From assembly GCF_014696615.1 (NCBI RefSeq), contig NZ_JACJQJ010000061.1, positions 1 to 50,527 on the forward strand: DNA of 50,527 bases. The letters run 5' to 3'. The notes under the pieces are model-generated. The model was not told the origin of the DNA and did not search any database. It was given only the letters and a program-made list of their open reading frames with translations. Positions within the stretch are counted from its first letter, which is position 1, and each line of letters opens with the position of its first letter. The position numbers and the translations under genes were made by a program. Positions 8,001 to 16,700 of this stretch are shown here, piece by piece. The stretch comes from Nostoc linckia FACHB-104. GTDB taxonomy: Bacteria; Cyanobacteriota; Cyanobacteriia; Cyanobacteriales; Nostocaceae.

Positions 8001-9146
8001 CTGCTGTTTTATCAAATGTCACAGGCGAAAGGCGGCGGTTATGGCGATGGCTTAATTGCGATGGCGGCGCTGGGTACTAGTATCATGTACGCATATCATC
8101 TTTTATCGCCTTGGCTAGGAGATTACTTACACCTGACGCGCCCACAAATTAAAAGTATCGCTCATCTGCACTGGGCTTGGAGCAGTTTTTTATTAATTAC
8201 GGCAATTGGTGCGCCCATCGTGGTTAATCGCCTAGTAGGATTAGGCACAGGCATTGTCTTGATTCAGTATGCCATTTTTGAAGGAAGGCAAATATCTGCT
8301 ACGCGGCGGATTCTGGGTGACATCACCATAGCTGAGATGTGGGTTTACCTGGGGTTATTAGAAGTAGCCGCCATTAGAATTTATTGGCGCGAAACTGCAA
8401 TTGGACAACTTTTAGCAGGGCCATTAGTACCTTGGAAAGGTGCGATCGCTTGCGTCATTGCCTACTTCCTATATATATTACCTTGGGAGAATTGGGGATG
8501 GTCAAAACGACCTTGGCAACGGGCGGCGTACATTATACCTTTGGTAATTTTAGCGGAAACCTATTTAAATGTTTACCCAATTACTTTAGTGATTGCAGCT
8601 GGTTTTTATGTTTTCCTAGCGATAGTTGGTAGCAACATTCGGTTTACATATATCAGCGTAGTGTTAATGGATTGGGCATTATTTCGCTGGTTTGCTGACT
8701 TACATTTAAATGATGCTTTGTGGTATGTCACAATCATTGGATTATCAATACTGTATATTGCTCAAATAGATCCTCTATTCCGGCGAACAGAATATAAAGA
8801 TGCGCGCCACAGTTTAAGAATGTTAGGAAGTGGATTAATTTGTGGTTGGGCAATTATCTTTAATCAAGATACCGCCTTAATACCTGGAATTTTCAGCCTA
8901 ATTACTATTTTTGCTGGCTTAGGTTTGCGGATACGCGCATTTCTGTATGTTGGTACAGCTGGGTTTTTAATTACTAGTATTTACCAATTAGTAATTTTCA
9001 GCTTACGTTATCCGTTTTTAAAATGGGTTGTCGGCTTGTTCGTGGGAATTGTGCTAATTTCTATTGCGGCTAACTTTGAAACTCGCCGCGCTCAAATTAG
9101 TTCCCTATTGCGAAATACTAATGATGAATTTCATGACTGGGAATAA
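5097..9146 (+). CDS. giant polytopic membrane protein, DUF2157-like
   Basis: From the ATG at 5097 the protein has 1349 residues. A soluble N-terminus (FEVRLPSSHPQLLEGLDLWLRLGLISHAKVRQIC) is followed from about residue 105 by a very long series of hydrophobic segments; I estimate more than 25 membrane spans. It belongs to the large cyanobacterial DUF2157-type membrane proteins, of unknown function. A GTG at 5025 would add 24 residues, but MLPDRSIKFEVRLP looks like the family start. About residues 338-390 are low complexity (GQGDKETR octapeptides), encoded by a tandem DNA octamer (6140-6247) that sits between two membrane spans without breaking the frame. It appears monocistronic, with heptamer repeats downstream. 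Confidence 0.72.
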   Translation: MLPDRSIKFEVRLPSSHPQLLEGLDLWLRLGLISHAKVRQICEENLVCPVVLQPQVAVAISDPVQPLPVDLLQTASVKSSSRTQPEPKSAKPNFVTTMLQSLGEELSVRWLLFLGVFLVVVSSGVLAASQWERFPASGQYGVLLAYTLSFWGFSFWAAKQNNLRLTAQTLLLVTLLLVPVNFWAMDSFNLWHNPLDWMTVAIAAPTLTVITVLLCNNRLFFTNLRTDKLLLLNILGLSFLHWGWKIPGFPLIAVYAAMVGTTIITVYYNLHRQPQSLETPPDESSSRISFGINLPAAVIVYALLMLLMRAIFIVQVDVTKLGLAIGICGWLMTWLAMREAGGRGQGAGGQGDKETRGQGDKETRRQGDKETRGQGDKETRGQGEISNSPIPNPQPHLIWQQLGSVLLFLGWLVAVINYPWQAIAVSGLSLQFVGSRLQRYSLQGDLAAVFIIGLQTIWLGWRLLPPTVQQSAIAFGTQLTNSQNEPWALLGVVYFPYLLFMVALTEGFYRRQKRELAQFGDALTLIFGTGLTTLTLFNPVLRSLNLLFSTMTLAFVTKQRLQREPEIRAFSPLIYMTHVMGVFTLCSIIDWLLPTLGREVWATILLVVMVAEWGFSLGDGRWRQSAWHIGLALAFASYVLFWANAESSWYGAAQSYHHWGVIWLVTPLTLTGIASRTTGTRRRISSGLSILGLGIAQLLTLQLPGTRLVGLAVAAVLMLANTRYLQYEISAGINIGFGLSFIGVLLWEGVPGLPHLSLAGWFFVGAIAILGLWLGRTVLLRQNQPLATIYANAGDKWAIALSSVELFLLTVHSLTVYQRINTPGVFYLAAITITLGAITYRSWRKPTNWGFYGIGWCVELLIAELLGFWGRSIINMAIANIALGLITQLLGEWWRRRYQGENLKVSLHILPLIYAALSILLRLDTFEDWTGLCSLGVALIVIGVGRRSENFKPLLYLGIIGVSISAYELLFYQMSQAKGGGYGDGLIAMAALGTSIMYAYHLLSPWLGDYLHLTRPQIKSIAHLHWAWSSFLLITAIGAPIVVNRLVGLGTGIVLIQYAIFEGRQISATRRILGDITIAEMWVYLGLLEVAAIRIYWRETAIGQLLAGPLVPWKGAIACVIAYFLYILPWENWGWSKRPWQRAAYIIPLVILAETYLNVYPITLVIAAGFYVFLAIVGSNIRFTYISVVLMDWALFRWFADLHLNDALWYVTIIGLSILYIAQIDPLFRRTEYKDARHSLRMLGSGLICGWAIIFNQDTALIPGIFSLITIFAGLGLRIRAFLYVGTAGFLITSIYQLVIFSLRYPFLKWVVGLFVGIVLISIAANFETRRAQISSLLRNTNDEFHDWE
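6140..6247. repeat. tandem octamer repeat (GGAGACAA) inside a gene
   Basis: About thirteen copies of an 8-base unit, ggagacaa or ggggacaa. Three units make 24 bases, so the repeat encodes octapeptides (GQGDKETR) and stays open. Related octamers occur at 30166-30230 (opposite strand) and near 47072-47084. Confidence 0.85.
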
Positions 9147-9193
9147 GGAATTATATCATTTCCGTTTGAACACTTATCATATCTGTGAAGGTC

Positions 9194-9270
9194 GGTAATG
9201 GGTAATGGGTAATGGGTAATGGGTAGTGGGAAAAAATACAGTTAACCAATTACCAATTACCAATTACCAC
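9194..9270. repeat. short tandem heptamer repeats (GGTAATG and CCAATTA)
   Basis: Four to five GGTAATG units on one side and three CCAATTA units on the other form a loose inverted pair. Confidence 0.8.
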
Positions 9271-9339
9271 TTCTTTCAATATACAACGGTGTGTTACGCC
9301 GCAGGCTAACGCACCTTTTTGTTGTAATGTACAGCAAAA

Positions 9340-9478
9340 AATTGTAGATTGGGGTAAGTGGAGAGCAACCCAACATGAAGCGTTAATTATTGAGTATTTT
9401 GTTACACCAAATGCACCGCCAACGCGATATATAAGTGGTGTGTTATACCCATTTAATGTGAAGTTGCAAATATCGTGA
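9340..9478 (+). pseudogene. unidentified coding remnant
   Basis: In one frame the segment reads IVDWGKWRATQHEALIIEYF and then TPNAPPTRYISGVLYPFNV before TGA, with protein-like composition. There is no start codon, no ribosome site and nothing continuous upstream, so it looks like the tail of a lost gene. I do not recognise the family. Confidence 0.3.
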
Positions 9479-9717
9479 TCTCCCTCAATCCCCCTTATAA
9501 TGCATAGCTTTTAGGGGGGAGCGAATTCTATACAGCTTCGTAAAAAATTGGTATGAGGCGCTTCAATTATCGTTTTGATTATCAATTATCTGACCATTTG
9601 CGCCTAATACACCCTTGTATATTGAAAGAAGTGGTAAACCGTCACTGGCATTAAGTCAACCAATTATCGCTTATGGTTGAGTTGGTTAGTACTGTAACTC
9701 TTACCCTATCAAGAGAA

Positions 9718-9802
9718 CGGAGAGGGGGGGATTCGAACCCCCGTTGAGTTGCCCCAAAACGCATTTCGAGTGCGTCGCATTCAACCACTCTGCCACCTCT
9801 CC
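9718..9802 (-). tRNA. tRNA-Ser (anticodon CGA)
   Basis: The reverse complement folds as a class II tRNA. The acceptor is ggagagg/cctctcc with discriminator G. The anticodon stem acgca/tgcgt encloses loop ctcgaaa, giving anticodon CGA. There is a long variable arm, and the T-arm has gttcgaat. CCA is not encoded. The long variable arm and discriminator G both fit serine. Confidence 0.95.
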
Positions 9803-10029
9803 AGTTATTTGTTCACAGTTAGAAGTATCTTTTGGCTATCCTAAACCTGTGAATTTTAGGAAATGCTATGACATATCCTAACCAATTATAGCATGATTAT
9901 CGTTAAGCGATATCAATTGGTTTATCTGGCTCATCTTCTGGGAACATTAATTACCGCCTAATTCGTAACTCCCTAGGTAGGACTGTAAGGATAATTCCAT
10001 TGAGAGAAGAATAATGGTAGTGTTTACGC

Positions 10030-10424
10030 ATGAGTCCAGAAGAAAAAGATCGGAAAATCGAGAGGCTAGAGCAGGAAAATGAGGCCTTACGGGAAAAAAT
10101 AGCAGAGCTAGAGAGGCGTTTGGGGTTAGATAGCCACAATAGTTCAAAGCCACCTTTAAGTGACGGACTCAAAAAGAAGGCGACAATAATTCGCACGAAA
10201 AGTTTAAGAGAGAAAGGAAAACGCCCATCAGGGGGACAAAGGAATGGTCGCAAGGTGGCGGACTGGGTTTCTGATTTAATTGGTCGCCCAGTGAGTCGCC
10301 AACGAGGTTGGGAATATCTCAAGCAAATGCGCGGTTAAGAGTTCCGCGACCAGAACATACAGAATCAAGTATCCTATCGCTAAGGGTAGCAGAGGGAGCA
10401 GAAGGAGAGAAAAAATTTGCTTAA
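10030..10424 (+). pseudogene. IS630-like transposase, frameshifted N-terminal remnant
   Basis: The first 102 codons (10030-10338) read RKIERLEQENEALREKIAELE, then SHNSSKPPLSDGLKKK, the coiled-coil/DUF6444-type start shared by IS66 and some IS630 transposases. A winged-helix stretch follows (ADWVSDLIGRPVSRQRGWEYL). The frame stops at TAA near 10336, but the +1 frame continues as LRVPRPEHTESSILSLRVAE to TAA 10422-10424, the natural continuation in this transposase type. So there is a one-base shift around 10333-10340. The catalytic DDE domain is entirely missing. No terminal inverted repeats were found. A dead fragment beside a tRNA gene. Confidence 0.65.
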
Positions 10425-10678
10425 TATCTTCGTCCTTGCTGATTGAATAATTTATTTTCTGGAACTCCCTTAAATTTGTGTTTGGGATTTTTAATTAGTC
10501 AAGACTCGGAGAACACCGCTAATATTAATATCAAAGTTTTCCGTAAACCTGCTAACTCCTAGTGTTGATATATAGAGGGTGAATATATCTATTTCGCTTC
10601 CGTTCTATAAACTCAAGGGTATTTATAATTTTGAATACCCATACAGACTAGTGGTGTGACAATCTGGAGTAAAACCTT

Positions 10679-11623
10679 ATGGAAGCCTTGCTACATAACC
10701 CAATTGCAGATATGTACGGGCCTAACTTCTTACTGTTGTATGCTAGTGTCATTATCGTGACATTGTTATGTTGCTGGAAACTTGTACAAGATCCTACAAA
10801 AAATCAACCCTTACCTTTGATTCCTAGAGAACCAGATCCCTACACAATTGCTTACCTGCGTTTGGGAAAATCAGAAGTGGTAAAGGTAGCAATCTTAAAT
10901 TTAATTCAGAAAAATTTTTTACAAATCACAGAAGAAGGAATTAGCCAAACATCCAATCATGGCGATTTATCAGAACTACAGACGATAGAGAATCAAGTAT
11001 TTTCTAGTTATTCTCCTTCTCCAAGCGTAAAATCCATAGAGTTAATCGCCGACAAAATCCACCTATACTGGGATAATTATGAAGAGCAATTACACAATGA
11101 GCAACTACTATATGCTCAGGAATGGCAAGCAAAGAATATACAAGTTGGCTTAATTGCAGCTACAATTATCTCCAGTTTAGGGCTATATAAGCTACTCATT
11201 GCTTTAGCAAAGGGACGTTATAATGTGGGTTTTCTCATGATTATGGGTGCCCTATCAATTATATGGATTTTTTGGTTTGTCAGTCAGCGATCGCGTCTTA
11301 GCCATCGAGGACAAGCTTACCTCAAACAACTGCAAGAAACATTTGCCCAATTAAAAAACAAAGTAAAGTTTAGTACCCCTTCAGCATTTGACTATAACTT
11401 GTTAGTGGCGCTCTTTGGCGTAGAATTACTTGCTGGTACTGGCTACGACTCATACTACAAAGTTTTTTATCCTCCTACATCTAGAACCAGTAGCCAGCAA
11501 AGCAGATCCTCTGATAGTTCTTGCAGTAGTGGTAGTTCCTGCGGTGGTGGTAGTTCCTGCGGTGGTGGTAGTTCTTGCGGTAGTAGTTGCGGTGGTGGCT
11601 GTGGTGGCTGCAGCGGTGGTTAA
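10679..11623 (+). CDS. TIGR04222-like membrane protein with Cys/Gly-rich tail
   Basis: A 314-aa protein with an N-terminal membrane span (about 17-36), the conserved segment PDPYTIAYLRLGKSEVVKVA (53-71), and a winged-helix-like region (about 65-90). Two more spans follow (about 156-177 and 184-201) and then a globular part. The tail (about 270-314) is Ser/Gly/Cys: cysteines at 282, 288, 294, 300, 304, 308 and 311, separated by SS, GGG or GG. From memory this matches TIGR04222, proteins with low-complexity Gly/Cys C-termini that occur next to DUF692 enzymes. The DUF692 gene follows after 143 bases and its partner overlaps that gene. I infer that the tail is the modified substrate. Its own activity is unknown. 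Confidence 0.8.
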   Translation: MEALLHNPIADMYGPNFLLLYASVIIVTLLCCWKLVQDPTKNQPLPLIPREPDPYTIAYLRLGKSEVVKVAILNLIQKNFLQITEEGISQTSNHGDLSELQTIENQVFSSYSPSPSVKSIELIADKIHLYWDNYEEQLHNEQLLYAQEWQAKNIQVGLIAATIISSLGLYKLLIALAKGRYNVGFLMIMGALSIIWIFWFVSQRSRLSHRGQAYLKQLQETFAQLKNKVKFSTPSAFDYNLLVALFGVELLAGTGYDSYYKVFYPPTSRTSSQQSRSSDSSCSSGSSCGGGSSCGGGSSCGSSCGGGCGGCSGG

Positions 11624-11766
11624 ATACTGAGTTGTCTCATTTATCGCAAAGTACGCGAAGTCAAAAAGGCTTCAAACCATTATTAATGACTAATGACAAA
11701 GCACAAATAACAGCCCTTGCCAGTTATTTTGAATTGTAACGCTCTACTTACTTCATACTTCCAATC

Positions 11767-12600
11767 ATGCTGACTCATTTGCCTAGTTTAGGTGTGGGTT
11801 TAGGTTTTCGAGAACCATTTAAAAGCGACTTGTTTCTTAACCGTCAGCCAGTAGATTTTCTTGAAATTGTTGCTGAACATTATTTAGATGCACCAGCCGC
11901 TAAACAGCAGGAATTAGAATTGCTAGCGGCGCATTTCCCTCTAATTCCCCATGCAATTAATCTGTCTTTAGGTAGTGCTGAAGGTTTGGATAGAGATTAT
12001 TTAGCAAAACTAGCAGCATTAATTAAGCAGCTTAACCCCCCTTGGTGGAGTGAACATCTTTGTTTTACCAAAGCAGGGGGAATTGATATCGGACATTTGT
12101 CACCGCTACCCTATACCCAGGAAGCTGTAGAAGTAGTTTGTCGCAACATAGCTGAAGTACGCCGCTGGATTGATGTGCCATTAATACTAGAAAATATTAC
12201 TTATATGGTGGCGCTTCCTGGTGCGGAGATGACAGAAGCCCAATTTTTAGCGGAAGTAGCAGAACGTGCTGATTGCGGCTTGCTTTTAGATGTTACGAAT
12301 CTCTATACTAATGCTGTCAACCACGGCTATGATGTGCATCAGTTTCTCCAAGAATTACCGCTAGAACGTGTTGTACAGTTGCATTTCGTCGGCGGACATT
12401 GGCATGATGGCGTTTTGATTGATAGCCATTCCCACTCAACGCCAGTAGAAATTTGGCAACTTATGGATGATGTTGTCGCCCGGTTTCCAGTCAAAGGAAT
12501 GGTTCTCGAACGAGATGAAAACTTACCAGCCTTTGCAGAATTAGTAGCAGAACTGCAACAAGCACGACATATTGCCAGGAGTCATGGTAAATGGGTTTAG
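11767..12600 (+). CDS. DUF692 / MNIO-family multinuclear iron oxidase
   Basis: A 277-aa TIM-barrel protein of the DUF692 family (UPF0276), relatives of MbnB and TglH. These use a two- or three-iron centre and O2 to modify cysteine or neighbouring residues of peptides. The polar motifs expected to bind iron are present: EH 37-38, H62 in PHAINLSLG, EH 96-97 in WWSEHLCF, EN 142-143, DVTNLY 175-180, H206 with GGHWHDG (H211, H213), H221/H223, and ERDEN 248-252. Start MLTHLPSLGVGLGFRE matches the family's beginning. The stop overlaps the next gene by 10 bases (ATGGGTTTAG). Upstream lies the cysteine-tail protein, the likely substrate. Family is secure; chemistry and substrate are inferred. Confidence 0.9.
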   Translation: MLTHLPSLGVGLGFREPFKSDLFLNRQPVDFLEIVAEHYLDAPAAKQQELELLAAHFPLIPHAINLSLGSAEGLDRDYLAKLAALIKQLNPPWWSEHLCFTKAGGIDIGHLSPLPYTQEAVEVVCRNIAEVRRWIDVPLILENITYMVALPGAEMTEAQFLAEVAERADCGLLLDVTNLYTNAVNHGYDVHQFLQELPLERVVQLHFVGGHWHDGVLIDSHSHSTPVEIWQLMDDVVARFPVKGMVLERDENLPAFAELVAELQQARHIARSHGKWV

Positions 12601-13172
12601 CACAAACGCAGCAGATTTTAGCCCAACTCTATACTAATACTGAATTAAGGAACAGTTTCTTTGCTAACCCACAAGTCGTTGGTGCAGAATTGGGATTAAG
12701 CGATGCCGAAATAGAGAATTTATCTCAACTTTCTGCGCCGCAAGTCAATCTTTTTGCCAGTTCTCTTAAGTGGAAGCGATTAAATTTATTGTCAAAATTA
12801 CTACCTCTTACAGCAAGCGCCCTCGGTAAAAACTTTAAAACTTTATTTTGGCGGTATGCAGAAACTTATATACCCCAGGGTATCAAGAAACATCGACAAG
12901 ATGCGATCGCCTTTGCTGACTTTATCGTTAAAACCTCACAGCAAGAGGGGTTAGAACCAATTTGGCTGAGTGATTTAGTACGCTACGAACAAGCCTGGCT
13001 ATTAGCCGAGGAACTGAATCGCGGCTTTAAGGTGTGTTGGTTTCGTTATCCCGTTGACAAACTGGGAACTGGTGAACAGAAGATTGATCCGCAACTCACA
13101 ATCGCTGTATGGTGGCGTTTCAGGATGCGATCGCCTCTGCATCATACTGTGCGTAGGCGTAGCCCGTCGTAG
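12591..13172 (+). CDS. MNIO partner protein (DUF2063-like, hypothetical)
   Basis: A 193-aa, mostly helical, soluble protein whose ATG lies inside the last codons of the DUF692 gene (10-base overlap), so translation is coupled. MNIO enzymes usually need such a partner, which binds the peptide substrate. The N-terminal pattern (LYTNTELRNSFFANPQVVG, LGLSDAEIENLSQLS) resembles the helical start of DUF2063-type partners, but the match is by eye. Around residues 145-178 it becomes beta-like (GFKVCWFRYPVD, LTIAVWWRF). The last ~15 residues (MRSPLHHTVRRRSPS) are encoded by a HIP1 site plus the dispersed repeat gcgtaggcgtagcccgtcgtag, so the natural C-terminus has probably been replaced. Confidence 0.68.
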   Translation: MGLAQTQQILAQLYTNTELRNSFFANPQVVGAELGLSDAEIENLSQLSAPQVNLFASSLKWKRLNLLSKLLPLTASALGKNFKTLFWRYAETYIPQGIKKHRQDAIAFADFIVKTSQQEGLEPIWLSDLVRYEQAWLLAEELNRGFKVCWFRYPVDKLGTGEQKIDPQLTIAVWWRFRMRSPLHHTVRRRSPS

Positions 13173-13769
13173 ACATCGATATTTATAAAGTAAAAATTCT
13201 GGAATTACACATTTACTTTAATAAGTAGATTTTAAAGTCTTTATCAAAAATCAGTAATACTTCTCTAATTTACACAGTTTTTTCGGCAGAAATAATTTTG
13301 CTGCTAGTTTTCAATAATCACTTTTACGTTGAAATATCATCTATCTAAAGCAGTAATTATTCTGATGTTTTCCATTGCTGATTGGTTTTTAATCTAAAGA
13401 GAATTGGTTGAATTATCACAGTATTTTCGAGAAACTTTGTTAGTTTAAGGAGCAAACAAGAGTCTGAGAATTTGTTAAACCATCCATTCTTGAAAATCTA
13501 CGCGCATCGTTGATTTGCAAAACATGGTTACAAGTAAAAGATTGTGTTTGTTTGTTATTTGATATTTATGGCGGCAAAACTAGAGCTAAAAAATAATTGA
13601 ACGTTAGGCTTCGTACCCTGCAAAGAGCAGGAATGAGGAAATTTTTCATTTGAATTAGGGTATAAATCAACCCAAATAAAAATACAGTAACAAGAGTGTA
13701 ATTGCAGCAATCAATATTGTTAGCAATCAAATTTTCTTTTTTTAAACGCTGCTCACAAGGATTAAGATC
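13173..13769. other. gene-free region, 0.6 kb, upstream of RTX gene
   Basis: AT-rich, with no coding frame seen. A small hairpin, cctgc-aaaga-gcagg (13617-13631), lies about 140 bases before the RTX gene. The ribosome site of that gene is aagga at about 13757-13761. Probably a long leader or promoter region. Confidence 0.45.
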
Positions 13770-16700
13770 ATGGCGAAAAAAACAGTTTTTTTAACAGGTA
13801 ATGCTGATGTTTGGGGCGGCTGGGAAAACGGTATTGAATATGAAGTTTCCGCCTTCGAGGGTAACGATAAACTGTACGGCTATATTGGCAATGACACTCT
13901 AGATGGTGGCGACGGTGACGACCAAATCTATAGCGGCGGCGGAGATGATATTTTAATCGGTGGATTAGGAAACGATTTATTAGACGCTGGCGACGGAAAT
14001 GACATTTTAGATGGCGGTATAGGTAGTGATACCCTCATGGCTGGTAACGGTGATGATATCGTTTTTGGCGGTGATGGTAATGATTTGCTCAATGGTGGTT
14101 TTGGCAATGATATTCTCAATGGCGACAACGATAATGATGTCATTAATGGTGGTGCAGGATATGACATGATTTCTGGCGGTATGGGAAATGACATCATCGA
14201 TGGTGGTGATGGTAACGATGTTATTTATGCTGGTGAAGGCGATGATGGCTGGATATTCGGTGGTTTAGGTGCAGATAACATCGATGGTGGTATAGGGATT
14301 GATACCTTAGATGGTGGTGAAGGTGATGATACCCTGGCTGGCGGTGATGGTAACGATCTGCTCATGGGTAATAATGGCAATGATTATATCTCTGGTGGGG
14401 AAGGCGACGATAGAATTACAGGCGGTGCTGACAATGACATTATCTGGGGCGATGGTGGCAATGATTACATCAGCGGTGGTCTAGGGTTTGACACAATTTA
14501 TGGCGGTATTGGCAATGACAATATCGATGGTGGTGATGGCAATGATGTCATTAACGGTGGCGACAGTGATGATAGTTGGTTATTTGGCGGTTTAGGCGCA
14601 GACAGAATAGATGGTGAACTAGGTAATGACACCCTAGATGGCGGCGAAGGAGATGATACCCTTACAGGTGGTGATGGTATTGATTTGCTCATGGGTAATA
14701 ATGGCAATGATTCCATCGCTGGTGGTATTGGCAATGACAACATCGAAGGTGGGATAGGTAATGATGCCCTATCTGGTGGGGAAGGTGACGATAGAATTAA
14801 TGGCGGCGCAGACAATGACACCATCTGGGGTGATCTTGGCAATGATTACTTAAGTGGTGGTCTAGGATTTGACACCATTTTTGGTGGTATGGGGAATGAC
14901 ATCATCGATGGTGGTGATGGTAATGATGTCATTGCTGGTGGTGATGGCGATGATAGCTGGCTATTCGGTGGTTTAGGGAATGACAGCATTGATGGCGGTT
15001 TAGGTGCAGACACCCTCGATGGTGGTGATGGTGATGATACCCTCGCTGGCGGTGATGGAATTGATATCCTCACAGGTAATAATGGCAATGATGCTATTTC
15101 TGGTGGAGAAAGCGACGATAAAATTTATGGCGGCGCAGACAATGACACCATTTGGGGTGATGGCGGCAATGATTACATCAGTGGTGGTATAGGTAATGAC
15201 ACTATCAACGGTGGTATAGGTAATGACACTATTGATGGTAGTGATGGCAATGATGTAATTGCTGGTGGCGATGGTGATGATAGCTGGTTATTCGGTGGTT
15301 TGGGTGCAGATAACCTGGATGGTGGTTTAGGTGCAGACACCCTCGATGGCGGTGAAGGCGATGATACCCTCACAGGTGGTGATGGTAACGATTTGCTCAT
15401 GGGTAATAATGGCAACGATCTGCTTTCGGGTGGTGCTGGCAATGATCTCATCTATGGTGGTGGAGGGAATGACACCATCTGGACAGATTCTGGAAATGAT
15501 GTGATCAGTGCTGGTATAGGTAATGACACCATTGGTGGTGGCTTGGGAAGTGACAACATTGATGGTGGCGATGGTAATGATGTCATCTATGGCGGTGAGA
15601 ACGATGATGTTTGGTTATTTGGCGGTTTGGGTGCAGACAAAATAGATGGCGGTATCGGTAATGACACCTTAGATGGTGGTGAAGGTGATGATACCCTCCT
15701 AGGCGGTGACGATAGTGATGTGCTTAGAGGCGGGAACGGCAATGATGCGCTGTATGGTGATGCTGGTAATGACAACATTGATGGTGGTTTTGGACTAGAC
15801 ACCATTGGTGGTGGTGACGGTGACGACAAAATTAATGGCGGCGCTGATGACGATACTATCTGGGGCAATGCTGGCAATGATGCAATTACTGGCGGTTCTG
15901 GAGTAGACAACATTGCTGGTGGCTCTGGAAATGACATTATTGGTGGCGGCGACGGCGACGACAAAATTAATGGCGGCGGTGATGACGATACCATCTGGGG
16001 AGAAGCAGGGAATGATTACCTTGTTGGCTGTATGGGTAATGACACCATTGGCGGTGGTATCGGTAATGACATCATAGATGGTAGCGACGGTAATGATGTC
16101 ATTAGCGGTGGCGACGGTGATGATAGTTGGTTATTTGGTGGTTTAGGTGCCGATAAGATAGATGGTGACTTGGGGAATGATACCCTCGATGGCGGTGAAG
16201 GTAATGATACCCTCACAGGAGGAGAAGGTAATGATGTTCTCATCGGCGGAAATGGCAATGATGCCCTATTTGGTGGTGCTGGAACTAACGTCTTATATGG
16301 TCTTGAAGGTGATGATACCCTCGTAGGCGGTGACAGCACAGATATCCTCAAAGGTGGTAATGGTAATGACAGCATGGATGGTAGTGCTGGTAATGACATT
16401 ATTATTGGCGCTGCAGGAAACGATTACCTTAGGGGTGGGAATGGTAGCGACACCCTTGATGGTGCTGAAGCAGCTATCTTTAGCATTAACTCAATAGATA
16501 CCTTTGTTGGTGGGTTAAATGCTGATATCTTTGTCCTAGGCGATAACCTTAAGAGCTACTACGATGATGAAGACGCTACCACTAACGGCGTAAAAGATTA
16601 CGCTATTATTGAAGATTTCAATCGTTTTGAAGACGTGATTCGCCTTCATGGTTCGCTTGGTGAATATGTTGTTGGTGGGATTTCCGATCAATTCACAACT

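Larger units (their letters stand above)
9147..9717. other. repeat-rich gene-free region, 0.57 kb
   Basis: Holds heptamer repeats (9194-9270), a half-palindrome (9288-9317) related to the element at 24667, and a short coding-like remnant (9340-9478). The rest is AT-rich with no clear function. Confidence 0.55.

Noticed and set aside
9951-10322. Antisense frame across the transposase remnant
   Set aside because: No start context or recognisable motif; the sense frame has clear transposase motifs.
11430-11630. Val/Ala-rich frame overlapping the cysteine tail
   Set aside because: It is the +1 reading of the Gly/Cys repeat; the main frame has the conserved N-terminal domain.
13928-16399. Several antisense Pro/Ser-rich frames under the RTX gene
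   Set aside because: They mirror the Gly/Asp codons of the nonapeptide repeats and have no ribosome sites.
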